Positions 8,011 to 16,994 are shown, counted from the first letter of the stretch. The stretch: DNA of 64,000 nucleotides from Tepidamorphus sp. (GCA_028280885.1 JANQKY010000034.1:1-64000), one strand, 5' to 3'. A program made the numbers and translations. Notes: generated by a model not told the origin, from the sequence alone.

Positions 8011-9309
8011 ATGACCAGCGGGCTTCTGATCCTGGCCCTCTTCGCCGCCGCCTTCGCAATGGCCGGGCAGCGCCTGTCGCGCAGCGTAATTACCGCGCCG
8101 ATGGCGTTCCTTGGCCTCGGCTACCTGTTGTCGACGACCGGCATCCTGCCCGGCGACGACATGGAGGCCGCGCTGCACCTGGTGGCGGAGGTCACGATCG
8201 TCATCCTGTTGTTCCTCGACGCCTCGCAGACCGATCTTGATGCCCTGAAGCGCCGGCATGTCTGGCCGCAACGCATGCTGCTGATCGGCATGCCGCTGAT
8301 GCTGCTGCTGGGAACGCTCGCGGCCTACCCGTTCCTGCCCGGCTGGCCGCTTGTCGCGGTCGCGCTGGTGGCGGCCCTGCTTGCTCCGACCGATGCCGCG
8401 CTCGGGCAATCGGTCGTGTCGAACACCCTCGTTCCGATCCGCGTCCGCCGCGCCCTGACGGTCGAAAGCGGGCTCAATGACGGGCTGGCGCTGCCCGCCG
8501 TCCTGCTCTTTGCAAGCCTGACGGCGGAGGCCATGGAGGCCGAACAGACCAGTTGGCTGGTCTTTGCGGCAAAGCAGCTCCTGCTCGGGCCGGCGGCCGG
8601 CGCCGTTATCGGCATCGTCGGCGGCACGCTGTTGCTTGCCGCCGTCCGGCGCAACTGGACGTCCGAGACCTTCGAGGGCGTCGGTGCCCTGGCGCTGGCG
8701 GGCAGCGCCTATCTCGCCGCCACCCTGATCGATGGCAACGGCTTCATCGCCGCCTTCGTCGCGGGCCTGTGCTTCGGCAACGCAATCAAGGGGCAGTGCG
8801 GCTTCATCTACGAGTTCACCGAGAGCGAAGGCCAGCTTCTCACCTGGGGCACCTTCTTCCTGCTCGGCCTCGCCCTCCTTCCCGAGGCGCTGCAGCATCT
8901 CGACGCGGCGATGCTGGCGATCATCCTGATCAGCCTGTTCGTGGTCCGGCCTCTCGCCATCTGGCTGTCGCTGCTTGGCTCCGATGCGTCCCCCGTGACC
9001 CGGGTGTTCTTCGGCTGGTTCGGGCCGCGCGGCCTGGCAACCGCGCTGTTTGCGTTGCTGATCGTCGATCAGATCGATCACACGCTTGCCGAACCGATGC
9101 TCGCGCTCGCGATCAACGCGGTCTGGATCAGCGCGCTGCTGCACGGCATCAGCGCGGCGCCGGCGGCGAAATGGTACGCCGGTAAGGTTGAACGAATGGG
9201 CGACTGCCCGGAAACGATGGATATTGACGGTCCGGCGCGGCCGATCCCGCAATCCGAGGCCGGGAAGCCGACGTTAGACAGTGGAAAGCGAGGAGGAGGA
9301 GAAGAGTGA
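8011..9309 (+). CDS. CPA1-type monovalent cation:proton antiporter
   Basis: A 432-aa inner-membrane antiporter of the NhaP/CPA1 group. About 12 hydrophobic segments cover residues 1-390. The transport-site motifs are visible: P-T-D at 126-128 (APTDAALGQ) and the ND pair N156-D157 in ESGLND, plus FGPRGLAT near residue 333. A short hydrophilic tail of about 45 residues follows. Its stop overlaps the GTG start of the next gene, so it is the first gene of a four-gene operon with two Rieske-fusion enzymes and a DUF5996-like protein. It may handle proton/sodium balance or export of an organic anion linked to that pathway; the substrate is not shown by the sequence. Confidence 0.9.
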   Translation: MTSGLLILALFAAAFAMAGQRLSRSVITAPMAFLGLGYLLSTTGILPGDDMEAALHLVAEVTIVILLFLDASQTDLDALKRRHVWPQRMLLIGMPLMLLLGTLAAYPFLPGWPLVAVALVAALLAPTDAALGQSVVSNTLVPIRVRRALTVESGLNDGLALPAVLLFASLTAEAMEAEQTSWLVFAAKQLLLGPAAGAVIGIVGGTLLLAAVRRNWTSETFEGVGALALAGSAYLAATLIDGNGFIAAFVAGLCFGNAIKGQCGFIYEFTESEGQLLTWGTFFLLGLALLPEALQHLDAAMLAIILISLFVVRPLAIWLSLLGSDASPVTRVFFGWFGPRGLATALFALLIVDQIDHTLAEPMLALAINAVWISALLHGISAAPAAKWYAGKVERMGDCPETMDIDGPARPIPQSEAGKPTLDSGKRGGGEE

Positions 9310-10925
9310 ACAGGGTCTCTATTGCGAAATTCGCAGAGTTGAAAGACCGCAAGCCGGCCTATGCGCTGGTCGGCGAGGTCGATCTGGTCGTCGTGCGGAT
9401 CGACGATCAGGCGTCCGTCTTCTACGGCCGTTGCCTGCATCGCGGCGCGCTGATGGCCGACGGCTTCGTGCGCGGCGACAATCTCATCTGCGGCGTCCAC
9501 TACTGGGACTACCGCCTCGACAGCGGTGTCTCGGAATATGCCAATGACGAGGCGCTGCCGAAATTTTCCTCCTGGGTCGAGGATGGCGAGGTGCTCGTCG
9601 ATTCAGACGAGATCGACGCCTGGGCTCAAGCCAATCCGCAGCCGTTCAAGCGCGACGACTATCTCGGGCTCTATGCCGACACCAGCCACGGCACCCCCGA
9701 AGAGCCCCACAACGGCCTGATCCAGCAATATGCCCGCGACGGCCTTGCCAAGACCGGCCATCACGGGGCGGTCGACGCAATGGGCGTGCCGCGCGAGCAA
9801 CTGCCGAGCTGGGACGACATCCAGCTGCTGGCGGCCCAGCTGCATCGGCCGCCGCTGCTCGACGACCATCCCGTCGGCACCGATGTGGTGATCGGCCCGA
9901 ACGCCCAGAAGCCGCTCAAGCTCGACATTCCCCTCTTCGTCTCCGACATGAGCTTCGGCGCCCTGTCGGAGCCGGCCAAGGTCGCGCTCGCCCGCGGCGC
10001 CGAGCTTGCCGGCACCGGCATCTGTTCGGGCGAGGGCGGCATGCTGCCGGAGGAGCAGGAGGCGAATTCGCGCTATTTCTACGAGCTCGCGTCGGCCCGC
10101 TTCGGCTTTTCCTGGGACAAGCTCGCAAAAGTTCAGGCCTTCCACTTCAAGGGCGGCCAGGGCGCCAAGACCGGCACCGGCGGCCACCTGCCCGGCGCCA
10201 AGGTCAAGGGCAAGATCGCCGCCGTTCGCGGCCTGGCCGAGGGCGAGGCGGCCATTTCGCCGTCGCGTTTCCCCGATTGGACAAATGTCGGCGAGATCCG
10301 CGACTTCGCCGACGAGGTACGCGACCGCACCGGCGGCATCCCGATCGGCTACAAGCTGTCGGCCCAGCATATCGAGAAGGATATCGACGCAGCACTCGAG
10401 ATCGGCGTCGACTACATCATCCTCGACGGCCGCGGCGGCGGCACGGGGGCGGCCCCGATCATCTTCCGCGACAACATTTCGGTGCCGACGATCCCCGCGC
10501 TTGCCCGCGCCCGTCGCCATCTCGACGCGGCGCAGACGCAGAACATCTCACTGGTGATCACCGGCGGCCTGCGCAAGCCGGCCGATTTCATCAAGGCGCT
10601 GGCGCTCGGCGCCGACGCGGTGGCGCTCTCCAACGCGGCGATGCAGGCGATCGGCTGCATCGCCATGCGCGCCTGCCACACCAACAATTGCCCGGTCGGC
10701 ATCGCCACCCAGAAGCCGCATCTGGTCTCGCGCCTCGTCGTCGAGAAATCGGCCCGGCGGCTGAAGACCTTCTTCGATGCCTCGGTCGGGCTGATGCAGG
10801 TGATGGCGCGCGCCTGCGGGCACGACCACCTGTCGAAATTCAACCCCGACGACCTGACGACCTGGAAATACGAAATGGCCGGCCTGTCCGGTATCGCCTA
10901 TGCCGGCGTGTCCGCGTCCCGATAG
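9306..10925 (+). CDS. Rieske domain fused to glutamate-synthase-type FMN domain
   Basis: A 539-aa fusion. Residues 1-110 form a Rieske [2Fe-2S] domain with ligands C43-x-H45 (GRCLHRG) and C62-x2-H65 (CGVH). Residues about 150-535 match the FMN-binding, TIM-barrel half of glutamate synthase (FVSDMSFGALSEPAKVAL, GGQGAKTGTGGHLPG, LDGRGGGTGAAP). The C-x5-C-x4-C ligands of the GltS [3Fe-4S] cluster are kept at C451, C457 and C462 (ACHTNNCPVGIATQ). There is no amidotransferase domain, so glutamine-driven glutamate synthesis is unlikely. The GTG start overlaps the antiporter stop and has a strong AGGAGGAGGAG site. It looks like a cytoplasmic flavin/iron-sulphur oxidoreductase whose electrons enter or leave through the Rieske centre. 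Confidence 0.9.
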   Translation: MNRVSIAKFAELKDRKPAYALVGEVDLVVVRIDDQASVFYGRCLHRGALMADGFVRGDNLICGVHYWDYRLDSGVSEYANDEALPKFSSWVEDGEVLVDSDEIDAWAQANPQPFKRDDYLGLYADTSHGTPEEPHNGLIQQYARDGLAKTGHHGAVDAMGVPREQLPSWDDIQLLAAQLHRPPLLDDHPVGTDVVIGPNAQKPLKLDIPLFVSDMSFGALSEPAKVALARGAELAGTGICSGEGGMLPEEQEANSRYFYELASARFGFSWDKLAKVQAFHFKGGQGAKTGTGGHLPGAKVKGKIAAVRGLAEGEAAISPSRFPDWTNVGEIRDFADEVRDRTGGIPIGYKLSAQHIEKDIDAALEIGVDYIILDGRGGGTGAAPIIFRDNISVPTIPALARARRHLDAAQTQNISLVITGGLRKPADFIKALALGADAVALSNAAMQAIGCIAMRACHTNNCPVGIATQKPHLVSRLVVEKSARRLKTFFDASVGLMQVMARACGHDHLSKFNPDDLTTWKYEMAGLSGIAYAGVSASR

Positions 10926-10972
10926 TCCCCGACATATGCCCCCGACATCGAAACTTCTGAGGAGGAGATGAA

Positions 10973-12949
10973 ATGTCCGATCAGGACCTCGACTGGATCA
11001 GCGTCGGCCAGGTCGACGACCTGCCGGAGGGCCGCGTCAAGACGGTGACGGCCCGCACGGTCTCCATCTGCCTGTCCCATTTCGACGGACAATGGGCGGC
11101 GATGGACAACCACTGCCCGCATCAGGGCGGACCGCTCGGCGAAGGCTCGATCGAGACCGGCTCGGACGGCAGGTGCTGGATCCGCTGCCCCTGGCACGGC
11201 TGGGACTTCGACCCGCTGACCGGCGCGCCGCCCGGCGGCCATGAGGATACCGGCCAGCGGCTCTATCCGGTCGAGATCCGCGGCGAGGAGATTTTCATCG
11301 GCCTGGAGCCGGAGCCCGACCGTGCCCGCACGACCACCGACGTCATTGCCGAAACGCTGGTCAACTGGGGCGTCAGGCGCGTCTTCGGCATGGTCGGGCA
11401 TTCCAATCTCGGACTTGCCGACGCGATCAGGCTCAGGACCGAGGCCGGCGAGATGGGCTATATCGGCGTGCGCCACGAGGGGGCCGCCGCCTTTGCCGCG
11501 TCCGCCTATGGCAAGCTTACCGGCAGGCCCGCCGCCTGCCTGACGATCGCCGGACCCGGCGCCACCAACCTGATCACCGGCATGTGGGACGCCAAGGTCG
11601 ACCGCGCCCCGGCGCTGGCGCTGACCGGCCAGGTGCAGACCCAGGTCTTCGGGCCGGGCGCCTTCCAGGACATCGACCTGAAATCCGCCTTCGACGCCGT
11701 CGCCCGGTTCTCGCAGCCGGTCCTCAGCACCTCGAACCACGCCGAACTGACCTCGCTTGCCTGCAAGACGGCGATCGTCGAGCGCGATGTCGCCCACCTG
11801 ATCTTTCCCGACGATATCCAGACCCTGCCAAGCGACGCCCCGGCCGGCAAGCCGGACGGGCGGATGGGTGGCACGGGCGTCACGCCGTCGCCGGACGATC
11901 TCGACCGGGCGCTCCAGATGATGAACGCGGCGAAGCGGCCGATCATCGTGATCGGCTATGGCGCCGTCGATGCCCGCGCCGAGGTGATCGCGCTCGCCGA
12001 GGCGCTCGGCGCCCCGGTGCTGACCACCTTCAAGGCCAAGGGCTTCATTCCCGACACCCATCCCAATGCCGCCGGCGTGCTCGGCCGGTCGGGAACGCCG
12101 ATCGCAAGCTGGTTCATGAACGAGGCGGATCTGTTGATCGCGCTCGGCTCGTCGTTTTCAAACCACACCGGCATCGAAAAATCGCTGCCGACAATCCAGG
12201 TCGATTTCGAACGCATGCAACTGGGCAGGTTCCATCCCGTCACGCTGCCGGTCTGGGGCGAGATCGGCGCGTTCTGCGATGCCGTCACGCCGAGGCTCGC
12301 ACGCCCGGCGGATGCCGGCGACCAGATCGGCGAACTGGCCGAGCGCTGGCGCATCTGGCGGGAGGAAAAGGACACGCGGCTTCAGGAGGATCAGGGCAGG
12401 GGCATCCATTCCGCCGCGATCTTCAAGGTGCTCTCGGATCTCTGCCCGGAGGACGCGATCATTGCCGTCGATGTCGGCAACAACACCTATTCCTTCGGCC
12501 GCTATTTCGAGACCGGGGGACAGCGGGTGCTGATGTCCGGCTATCTCGGCTCGATCGGCTTCGGCTTCCCCGCCGCCATGGGCGCCTGGGCGGCAACGCA
12601 GGATTTCGAGGCCTTCGCCGGGCGCAAGGTGATCTCGATTTCCGGCGACGGCGGCTTCGGCCAATACCCGATGGATTTCACGACCGCCGTCAAATACGGC
12701 ATGGATATCACCCATATCCTTCTGAACAATTCGCAACTCGGCAAGATCTCCAAGGAGCAGCGCGCCGGCGAGTGGCCGGTCTGGGAGACGAGCCTCCACA
12801 ACCCCTCCTTCTCCGCCTTCGCCCGGTTGTGCGGCGGCCACGGCGTCCGGGTCACCGAAGCGGCGGGGTTGGAAGCCGCGATCGGCGAGGCGATCGCAAG
12901 GGACGGCCCCGCGCTGGTCGAGATCATCACCGATCCCGACCTGGTCTGA
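10973..12949 (+). CDS. Rieske domain fused to ThDP-dependent 2-oxoacid-type enzyme
   Basis: A 658-aa fusion. The N-terminal Rieske domain has textbook ligands C48-x-H50 (HCPHQGGP) and C72-x2-H75 (CPWHGWDF). Residues about 120-655 are a full thiamine-diphosphate enzyme of the acetolactate synthase / pyruvate oxidase class: activating Glu169 in RHEGAAAFAASAYG, a central domain, and the ThDP/metal motif G558-D-G to N585-N586. The substrate is unknown; a 2-oxoacid or related carbonyl is expected. It follows the Rieske-GltS-type gene by 47 bases with a GGAGGAG ribosome site. Joining a ThDP active site to a Rieske cluster in one chain suggests oxidative decarboxylation with electrons passed straight to iron-sulphur carriers. 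Confidence 0.92.
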   Translation: MSDQDLDWISVGQVDDLPEGRVKTVTARTVSICLSHFDGQWAAMDNHCPHQGGPLGEGSIETGSDGRCWIRCPWHGWDFDPLTGAPPGGHEDTGQRLYPVEIRGEEIFIGLEPEPDRARTTTDVIAETLVNWGVRRVFGMVGHSNLGLADAIRLRTEAGEMGYIGVRHEGAAAFAASAYGKLTGRPAACLTIAGPGATNLITGMWDAKVDRAPALALTGQVQTQVFGPGAFQDIDLKSAFDAVARFSQPVLSTSNHAELTSLACKTAIVERDVAHLIFPDDIQTLPSDAPAGKPDGRMGGTGVTPSPDDLDRALQMMNAAKRPIIVIGYGAVDARAEVIALAEALGAPVLTTFKAKGFIPDTHPNAAGVLGRSGTPIASWFMNEADLLIALGSSFSNHTGIEKSLPTIQVDFERMQLGRFHPVTLPVWGEIGAFCDAVTPRLARPADAGDQIGELAERWRIWREEKDTRLQEDQGRGIHSAAIFKVLSDLCPEDAIIAVDVGNNTYSFGRYFETGGQRVLMSGYLGSIGFGFPAAMGAWAATQDFEAFAGRKVISISGDGGFGQYPMDFTTAVKYGMDITHILLNNSQLGKISKEQRAGEWPVWETSLHNPSFSAFARLCGGHGVRVTEAAGLEAAIGEAIARDGPALVEIITDPDLV

Positions 12950-12989
12950 GCAGGCGGCGTGGAATGCCATATCCGAACAGGAGATCCTG

Positions 12990-13838
12990 ATGACAGATAA
13001 TCTTCGACGCCATCCCGTGACCGCGCTTAAGAGCGCCCGCGACATGGCCCACAGCGCGGTTCAGCTGGTCACGAAGGCGGCCCGCGCCAACCTGCCGGCC
13101 GCGCCCGACGACAGCCATTCCAATCTCGGCTGGAACCCGCATGGCAACGTGTTCTATTCACAACCCTTACCGCTTACCGCCGGGGCCGAGGCCTATGTCG
13201 GCGTCGATATCGCACGACTGACCCTCGCAATCGCGGTGGGACGCGAGCCCAAGGCAAGCCTCGACCTTGCCGGCAGGTCCCGGGCGGAAGCGGAACACTG
13301 GCTCGACGGCGAACTTCAGGCACTCGACCTGACGCCGGCCTCCACCGTCTCCCTGCCCTATCACCTGCCGGATTCTGCCGCTGCGATCACCGACTATTCG
13401 ACCGCATCGCTTGCCGGCGGGCTTGCCACCCTGGCAGCCTGGTTCACGCTCGCCCACACGACGCTCAATGCCTTCGCCAGCGCGCATCGAGACCTCAGGC
13501 CCGGCCCGAGCCCGGTGCGCTGCTGGCCGCATCATTTCGACATCGCGACCTATGTCGGGCTCGAGGCGGGTGACGCGGAAACCGCCCGCGGCATCGGCGT
13601 CGGCCTGTCGCCGGGCGACGACAGCTACGACCAGCCCTATGTCTACATCAATCCCTGGCCGCATCTCGATCCGCAGGATCTGCCGGCCCTTCCGAAACCG
13701 GGCCACTGGCACCGCGACGGCTTCGTCGGCGCGATTGCGACGGCGGAAGAGATCCTGACGCTCGGCGAACCGGAGAAAGAGCTCGGCGGCTTCGTTGAGG
13801 CGGCCTTCGCGATCGGCGTTCGCAGGCTGGGAGTCTAA
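12990..13838 (+). CDS. DUF5996-like conserved protein, last gene of Rieske operon
   Basis: A 282-aa soluble protein. Conserved-looking motifs are CWPHHFDIATYV, a Pro/Tyr-rich QPYVYINPWPH, and HWHRDGFVGA; their His and Asp/Glu residues could bind a metal or substrate. This pattern resembles the DUF5996 family, assigned from memory of its HHFD and YPYP-type motifs. It starts 40 bases after the ThDP enzyme with an AGGAG site, so it belongs to the same operon. No biochemical role is known to me; it could process the substrate or product of the Rieske-fusion enzymes. Confidence 0.75.
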   Translation: MTDNLRRHPVTALKSARDMAHSAVQLVTKAARANLPAAPDDSHSNLGWNPHGNVFYSQPLPLTAGAEAYVGVDIARLTLAIAVGREPKASLDLAGRSRAEAEHWLDGELQALDLTPASTVSLPYHLPDSAAAITDYSTASLAGGLATLAAWFTLAHTTLNAFASAHRDLRPGPSPVRCWPHHFDIATYVGLEAGDAETARGIGVGLSPGDDSYDQPYVYINPWPHLDPQDLPALPKPGHWHRDGFVGAIATAEEILTLGEPEKELGGFVEAAFAIGVRRLGV

Positions 13839-13993
13839 GGTCTTGTGGCGCCGCTTAACCGTTTGTCGGACATAATGTTTTCGGCAAACGACGGCGGAGG
13901 GACATGGACTCTCCCAGCCATCAACCCGAACATCATCAACTCTGTTTTCCTCCACGGAGGCGAGGTCTGGTATCGCCCGCCACTCCCCCTCCC

Positions 13994-14024
13994 TGTCATT
14001 GCCGGGCTTGTCCCGGCAATGACA
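13994..14024. repeat. REP-like palindrome between convergent genes
   Basis: A perfect 13-bp stem (TGTCATTGCCGGG) with a five-base loop lies between the convergent DUF5996-like and thiolase genes. It is a typical extragenic palindrome and may end transcription from both sides. Confidence 0.65.
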
Positions 14025-14058
14025 GCAGAGTGGGTGGCGGCAGGACACCATCCTCTCC

Positions 14059-14198
14059 ATCGTCATCCCGGAAATCGCGGTAGCGATTATCCGGGATCGG
14101 GGAATCCGGACGGTGCGGTGTTCGCTCGGCCTCGACATCCAGCAGCGACACGGGCTCTCCGATCCCGGCTCGCGCTGACGCTTGGCCGGGATGACGAT
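14059..14198. repeat. 140-bp intergenic element with ATCGTCATCCCGG ends
   Basis: The ends ATCGTCATCCCGG (14059-14071) and its exact reverse complement (14186-14198) bound a 140-bp stretch that contains further short palindromes (CCGGGATCGGGGAATCCGG type). It is the second extragenic palindromic element in this 625-base gap. The rest of the gap, 14199-14463, shows no supportable gene. Confidence 0.55.
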
Positions 14199-14463
14199 TG
14201 AGAGGCAGAGGCCCGCACTCCCACCACGGTGTTAGCCGGCCTCGTCCCGGATATCCCTGAATACCGTAGCCCAACCAAACCGGAGAGGGCGTCCGAGCGT
14301 GCGGCCAAGCTGAAAACCAAAGCCACATCCCCGCTGAACCGGACAGCAACGGATTTTACCGAACGATCTCCTGATCTGCTCGGGGCGCGACGGCGCACAC
14401 GACGCCTTTGCCGCGCATCTGGCGGACGCCGGACAGGCGCCCGCCCGGTCGTGCCTTCCGACC

Positions 14464-15648
14464 TCAAGCGTATGGGTTCTCGATGATCAGGGCGATGCCC
14501 TGGCCGCCGCCGATGCACATGGTGGCCAGGCCATAACGCCCGCCGATGCGGCGCAGCTCGTAGATCAGCTTGACCAGGATGATCGCACCGGACGCGCCGA
14601 CCGGATGGCCGAGCGCGATGGCGCCGCCATTCGGATTGGTGATCTCCGGACGGAAGCCGAGTTCCCGGGCAACCGCGCAGGCCTGCGCCGCGAAGGCCTC
14701 GTTGGATTCGACGCAGTCGATTTCCTCGATCTTCATGCCAGCCCGGTCGAGCGCCTCGGCGACGGCGGGGATCGGACCGAGGCCCATCGTCTCCGGACGA
14801 ACGCCGCCGAGACCATAGGCGATCACGCGGGCGAGCACAGGCATATCGGCGCTGCGGGCCCGGTCGGCCCCGGCCAGCACCAGGGCGGCCGCACCGTCAT
14901 TGATGCCCGACGCATTGCCCGGCGTGACCGATCCGTCCTTGCGGAAGGCCGGCCGCAGCTTTTCCAGATCGGCAAGCGTCAGCGGCCAGCGCACGTGCTC
15001 GTCGGTATCGAACACCTTTTCCCTGCGGCCCTTGCCAACCGTTACCGGCAGGATCTGGTCCTTGAAGCGGCCTTCCTCGATGGCGGCGGCAGCGCGGCGA
15101 TGGCTTTCCAGGGCAAACGCATCCTGGGTGGCGCGATCGATACCCTTTTCGTCGGCGACGTTCTCGGCCGTGATGCCCATGTGGCCGTTGCCGAAGGGGT
15201 CGGTCAGCGCGCCGGTCATCATGTCGACGGCGGTGACGTCGCCCATCTTGGCGCCGAAACGCGCGGCATTGACGCTGTGGCCGACCCGGCTCATCGATTC
15301 CGCCCCACCGGCCAGGACGACATCGGCGCGGCCGAGCATGATCTGCTCCGTACCCGTGACGATGGCCTGCAGGCCGCTGCCGCAAAGCCGGTTGAGCGTC
15401 AGCGCCGGCGAACGGTCCGGCACGCCGGCGCCGATCGCGGCGACACGGGCCAGATACATGTCGCGCGGTTCGGTATGGATGACGTTGCCGAACACGGATT
15501 GCTTGACGTCGGCAGCCTCGATTCCCGCCCGCGAGATCGCCTCCGTCGCGACCTTCTCCGCAAGGTCGACAAGCGGGACGGATGCCAGGGCACCGCCGAA
15601 ATCCCCGATCGCGGTGCGCACGCCCGACGAAATCACGACACCGGTCAT
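14464..15648 (-). CDS. Thiolase / acetyl-CoA C-acetyltransferase family
   Basis: A 394-aa thiolase. The acyl-binding Cys89 is in NRLCGSG; the general-base His is in NGGAIALGHPVGASG, and the second Cys is in MCIGGGQG near the C-terminus. Length and motifs fit degradative or biosynthetic acetyl-CoA acyltransferases; chain-length preference cannot be told. Its start overlaps the end of the rhodanese gene by four bases, making it the last gene of the five-gene minus-strand cluster headed by the methanethiol-oxidase-like gene. Why a thiolase is tied to sulphur genes is unclear; it may use a CoA thioester from the same catabolic route. Confidence 0.93.
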   Translation of the reverse strand: MTGVVISSGVRTAIGDFGGALASVPLVDLAEKVATEAISRAGIEAADVKQSVFGNVIHTEPRDMYLARVAAIGAGVPDRSPALTLNRLCGSGLQAIVTGTEQIMLGRADVVLAGGAESMSRVGHSVNAARFGAKMGDVTAVDMMTGALTDPFGNGHMGITAENVADEKGIDRATQDAFALESHRRAAAAIEEGRFKDQILPVTVGKGRREKVFDTDEHVRWPLTLADLEKLRPAFRKDGSVTPGNASGINDGAAALVLAGADRARSADMPVLARVIAYGLGGVRPETMGLGPIPAVAEALDRAGMKIEEIDCVESNEAFAAQACAVARELGFRPEITNPNGGAIALGHPVGASGAIILVKLIYELRRIGGRYGLATMCIGGGQGIALIIENPYA

Positions 15649-16046
15649 TTCTCACCTCCCTCGACGGGACCGCCCGCCTTCTTCCAGTCGGTAAAGCCGC
15701 CGGTCAGGTTGACGACGGGCTTCAGGCCCATGTCCATCGCGGCCACGGCGGCAAGCGCGGACCGGCCGCCGCCGGCGCAATAGAAGATGTAGGTCTTGTC
15801 CTGGTCGAAGGCCGGCTTGTGGGCCGGGCTTTCCGGATCGATGTGGAACTCCATCAAGCCGCGCGAAGAGGCGATCGCGCCGGGAATGATGCCCGTCTTC
15901 GCCTGCTCGGTGCCGTCGCGCAGGTCGACGAAGACATGATCCGCGCTGCCGGCCAGCGGCAGTGCCTCTTCGACCCCCATCGCCGGTACGCGCGCCATCG
16001 CGTCCGCGACGATGGATTTCGCGCTCTTGGTGATTTTCTGCGCCAT
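15645..16046 (-). CDS. Rhodanese-like sulfurtransferase
   Basis: A single-domain rhodanese of 133 aa, soluble, with the persulfide-forming Cys in the loop YCAGGGRSA and the usual VFVDLRD and NLTGGFTDWKKAGGP elements. The start MAQKITKS was chosen because it has an AGAGGGAT ribosome site; a longer upstream ORF of 34 extra residues is not family-like. The domain moves sulfane sulphur to thiol acceptors. Next to a methanethiol-oxidase homologue, whose family releases H2S, it could take part in handling that sulphide. Overlap with the thiolase gene shows they are co-translated. Confidence 0.88.
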   Translation of the reverse strand: MAQKITKSAKSIVADAMARVPAMGVEEALPLAGSADHVFVDLRDGTEQAKTGIIPGAIASSRGLMEFHIDPESPAHKPAFDQDKTYIFYCAGGGRSALAAVAAMDMGLKPVVNLTGGFTDWKKAGGPVEGGEK

Positions 16047-16160
16047 TGCGATCCCTCTATCCGTCCCTCGTTGCCATTGCTGCTTGGAAAGCCATGCGTG
16101 CGGCTGACAGTCAAGCCCGAAGGCGTTTCCGACGGCCGACCGCGCCACGTACCAGACGGC

Positions 16161-16625
16161 CTATATCGGCAGGTCGAGCCTTGGTTTCCAGAACGGCCGG
16201 AACAGTTCGATCTTCGGGCAGCGGTTCATGACGACCTTCAGGCCCGCATCCTCCGCCAGCTTCGCCGCCTTGTCGTCATAGACGCCGATCTGGCCCCACA
16301 GCACCTTGGCGCCGATCTCGATCGCCTGCTCGGCAATCCCGTAGAGCTCTTCCTTGGGCCTGAACACCTCGACCATGTCGACGGGACGGTCGATTTCGCC
16401 AAGCGCGTGATAGACCCTGATCCCGCGGATCTCGGTGACCTTCGGGTTCGGGTTGACCGGCAGCATCTCGTAGCCCGTCTCGTGCAGCACCCGCAGGACG
16501 CCGTAGCTGAACTTCGTCTTGTCGGCGCTCGCCCCCACCATCGCGATCGTCCTGGTGGACTTGAGGATATCGTGGAGATAGTCGGGGCTGTAATCGTAGA
16601 TCCGATCGATATCGGCTTCGGGCAT
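16161..16625 (-). CDS. CoA-binding domain protein (YccU-like)
   Basis: A 154-aa Rossmann-fold protein of the CoA_binding_2 family. The nucleotide-binding loop is IAMVGASADK near residue 30, followed by VNPN, the DMVEVFR segment and VLWGQIGVYDD. These proteins bind CoA or acyl-CoA but lack a known catalytic activity. It begins four bases after the ferredoxin stop, in the same operon. An association with CoA thioesters fits the thiolase downstream. Confidence 0.88.
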   Translation of the reverse strand: MPEADIDRIYDYSPDYLHDILKSTRTIAMVGASADKTKFSYGVLRVLHETGYEMLPVNPNPKVTEIRGIRVYHALGEIDRPVDMVEVFRPKEELYGIAEQAIEIGAKVLWGQIGVYDDKAAKLAEDAGLKVVMNRCPKIELFRPFWKPRLDLPI

Positions 16626-16628
16626 GTT

Positions 16629-16994
16629 CTATGCCTCCTTGGGCGTGGCGATATCCGCCTTCAATTCATGCGGTTCGAGCGGATCGAGGAACGGGTTGCG
16701 ATAGAGCCGGTCATGGCTTTCGACGCCAATCTCCAGTGTGATGTCGGTTTCGGGCCGGGCAACGCACAGGATCACGTAGCCGTCGGCGATCTGCCGGTTG
16801 TTGAGCGCCACCTGGCGGCGCTGATCGACCCGGCCCGAGACGAGCTTGGCGGCGCAGGTGATGCAGCCGCCATATTTGCAGCCATAGGGCAGATCGACAC
16901 CCTGTTCGCGCAGCGTGTCGAGCAGCGGCCGGCGCGCCTCGACCTCATAGGTTGCCCCGTCGCGGTTGGCGATCGTCACCGTGTGCCGGGTCAT
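16629..16994 (-). CDS. Plant-type [2Fe-2S] ferredoxin
   Basis: A 121-aa ferredoxin. Ligands C39-x4-C44-x2-C47 (YGCKYGGCITCAAKL) and C77 (VILCVARP) match the plant/CDP-reductase type [2Fe-2S] fold. A C-terminal extension of about 25 residues is polar. The ATG overlaps the stop of the methanethiol-oxidase-like gene, so the pair is co-translated and the ferredoxin probably serves as electron donor or acceptor for a step in the same pathway. No reductase is encoded in the cluster. Confidence 0.92.
   Translation of the reverse strand: MTRHTVTIANRDGATYEVEARRPLLDTLREQGVDLPYGCKYGGCITCAAKLVSGRVDQRRQVALNNRQIADGYVILCVARPETDITLEIGVESHDRLYRNPFLDPLEPHELKADIATPKEA

Noticed and set aside
14229-14486. 85-codon frame before the thiolase gene
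   Set aside because: Overlaps palindromic repeats, biased composition, no start signal.
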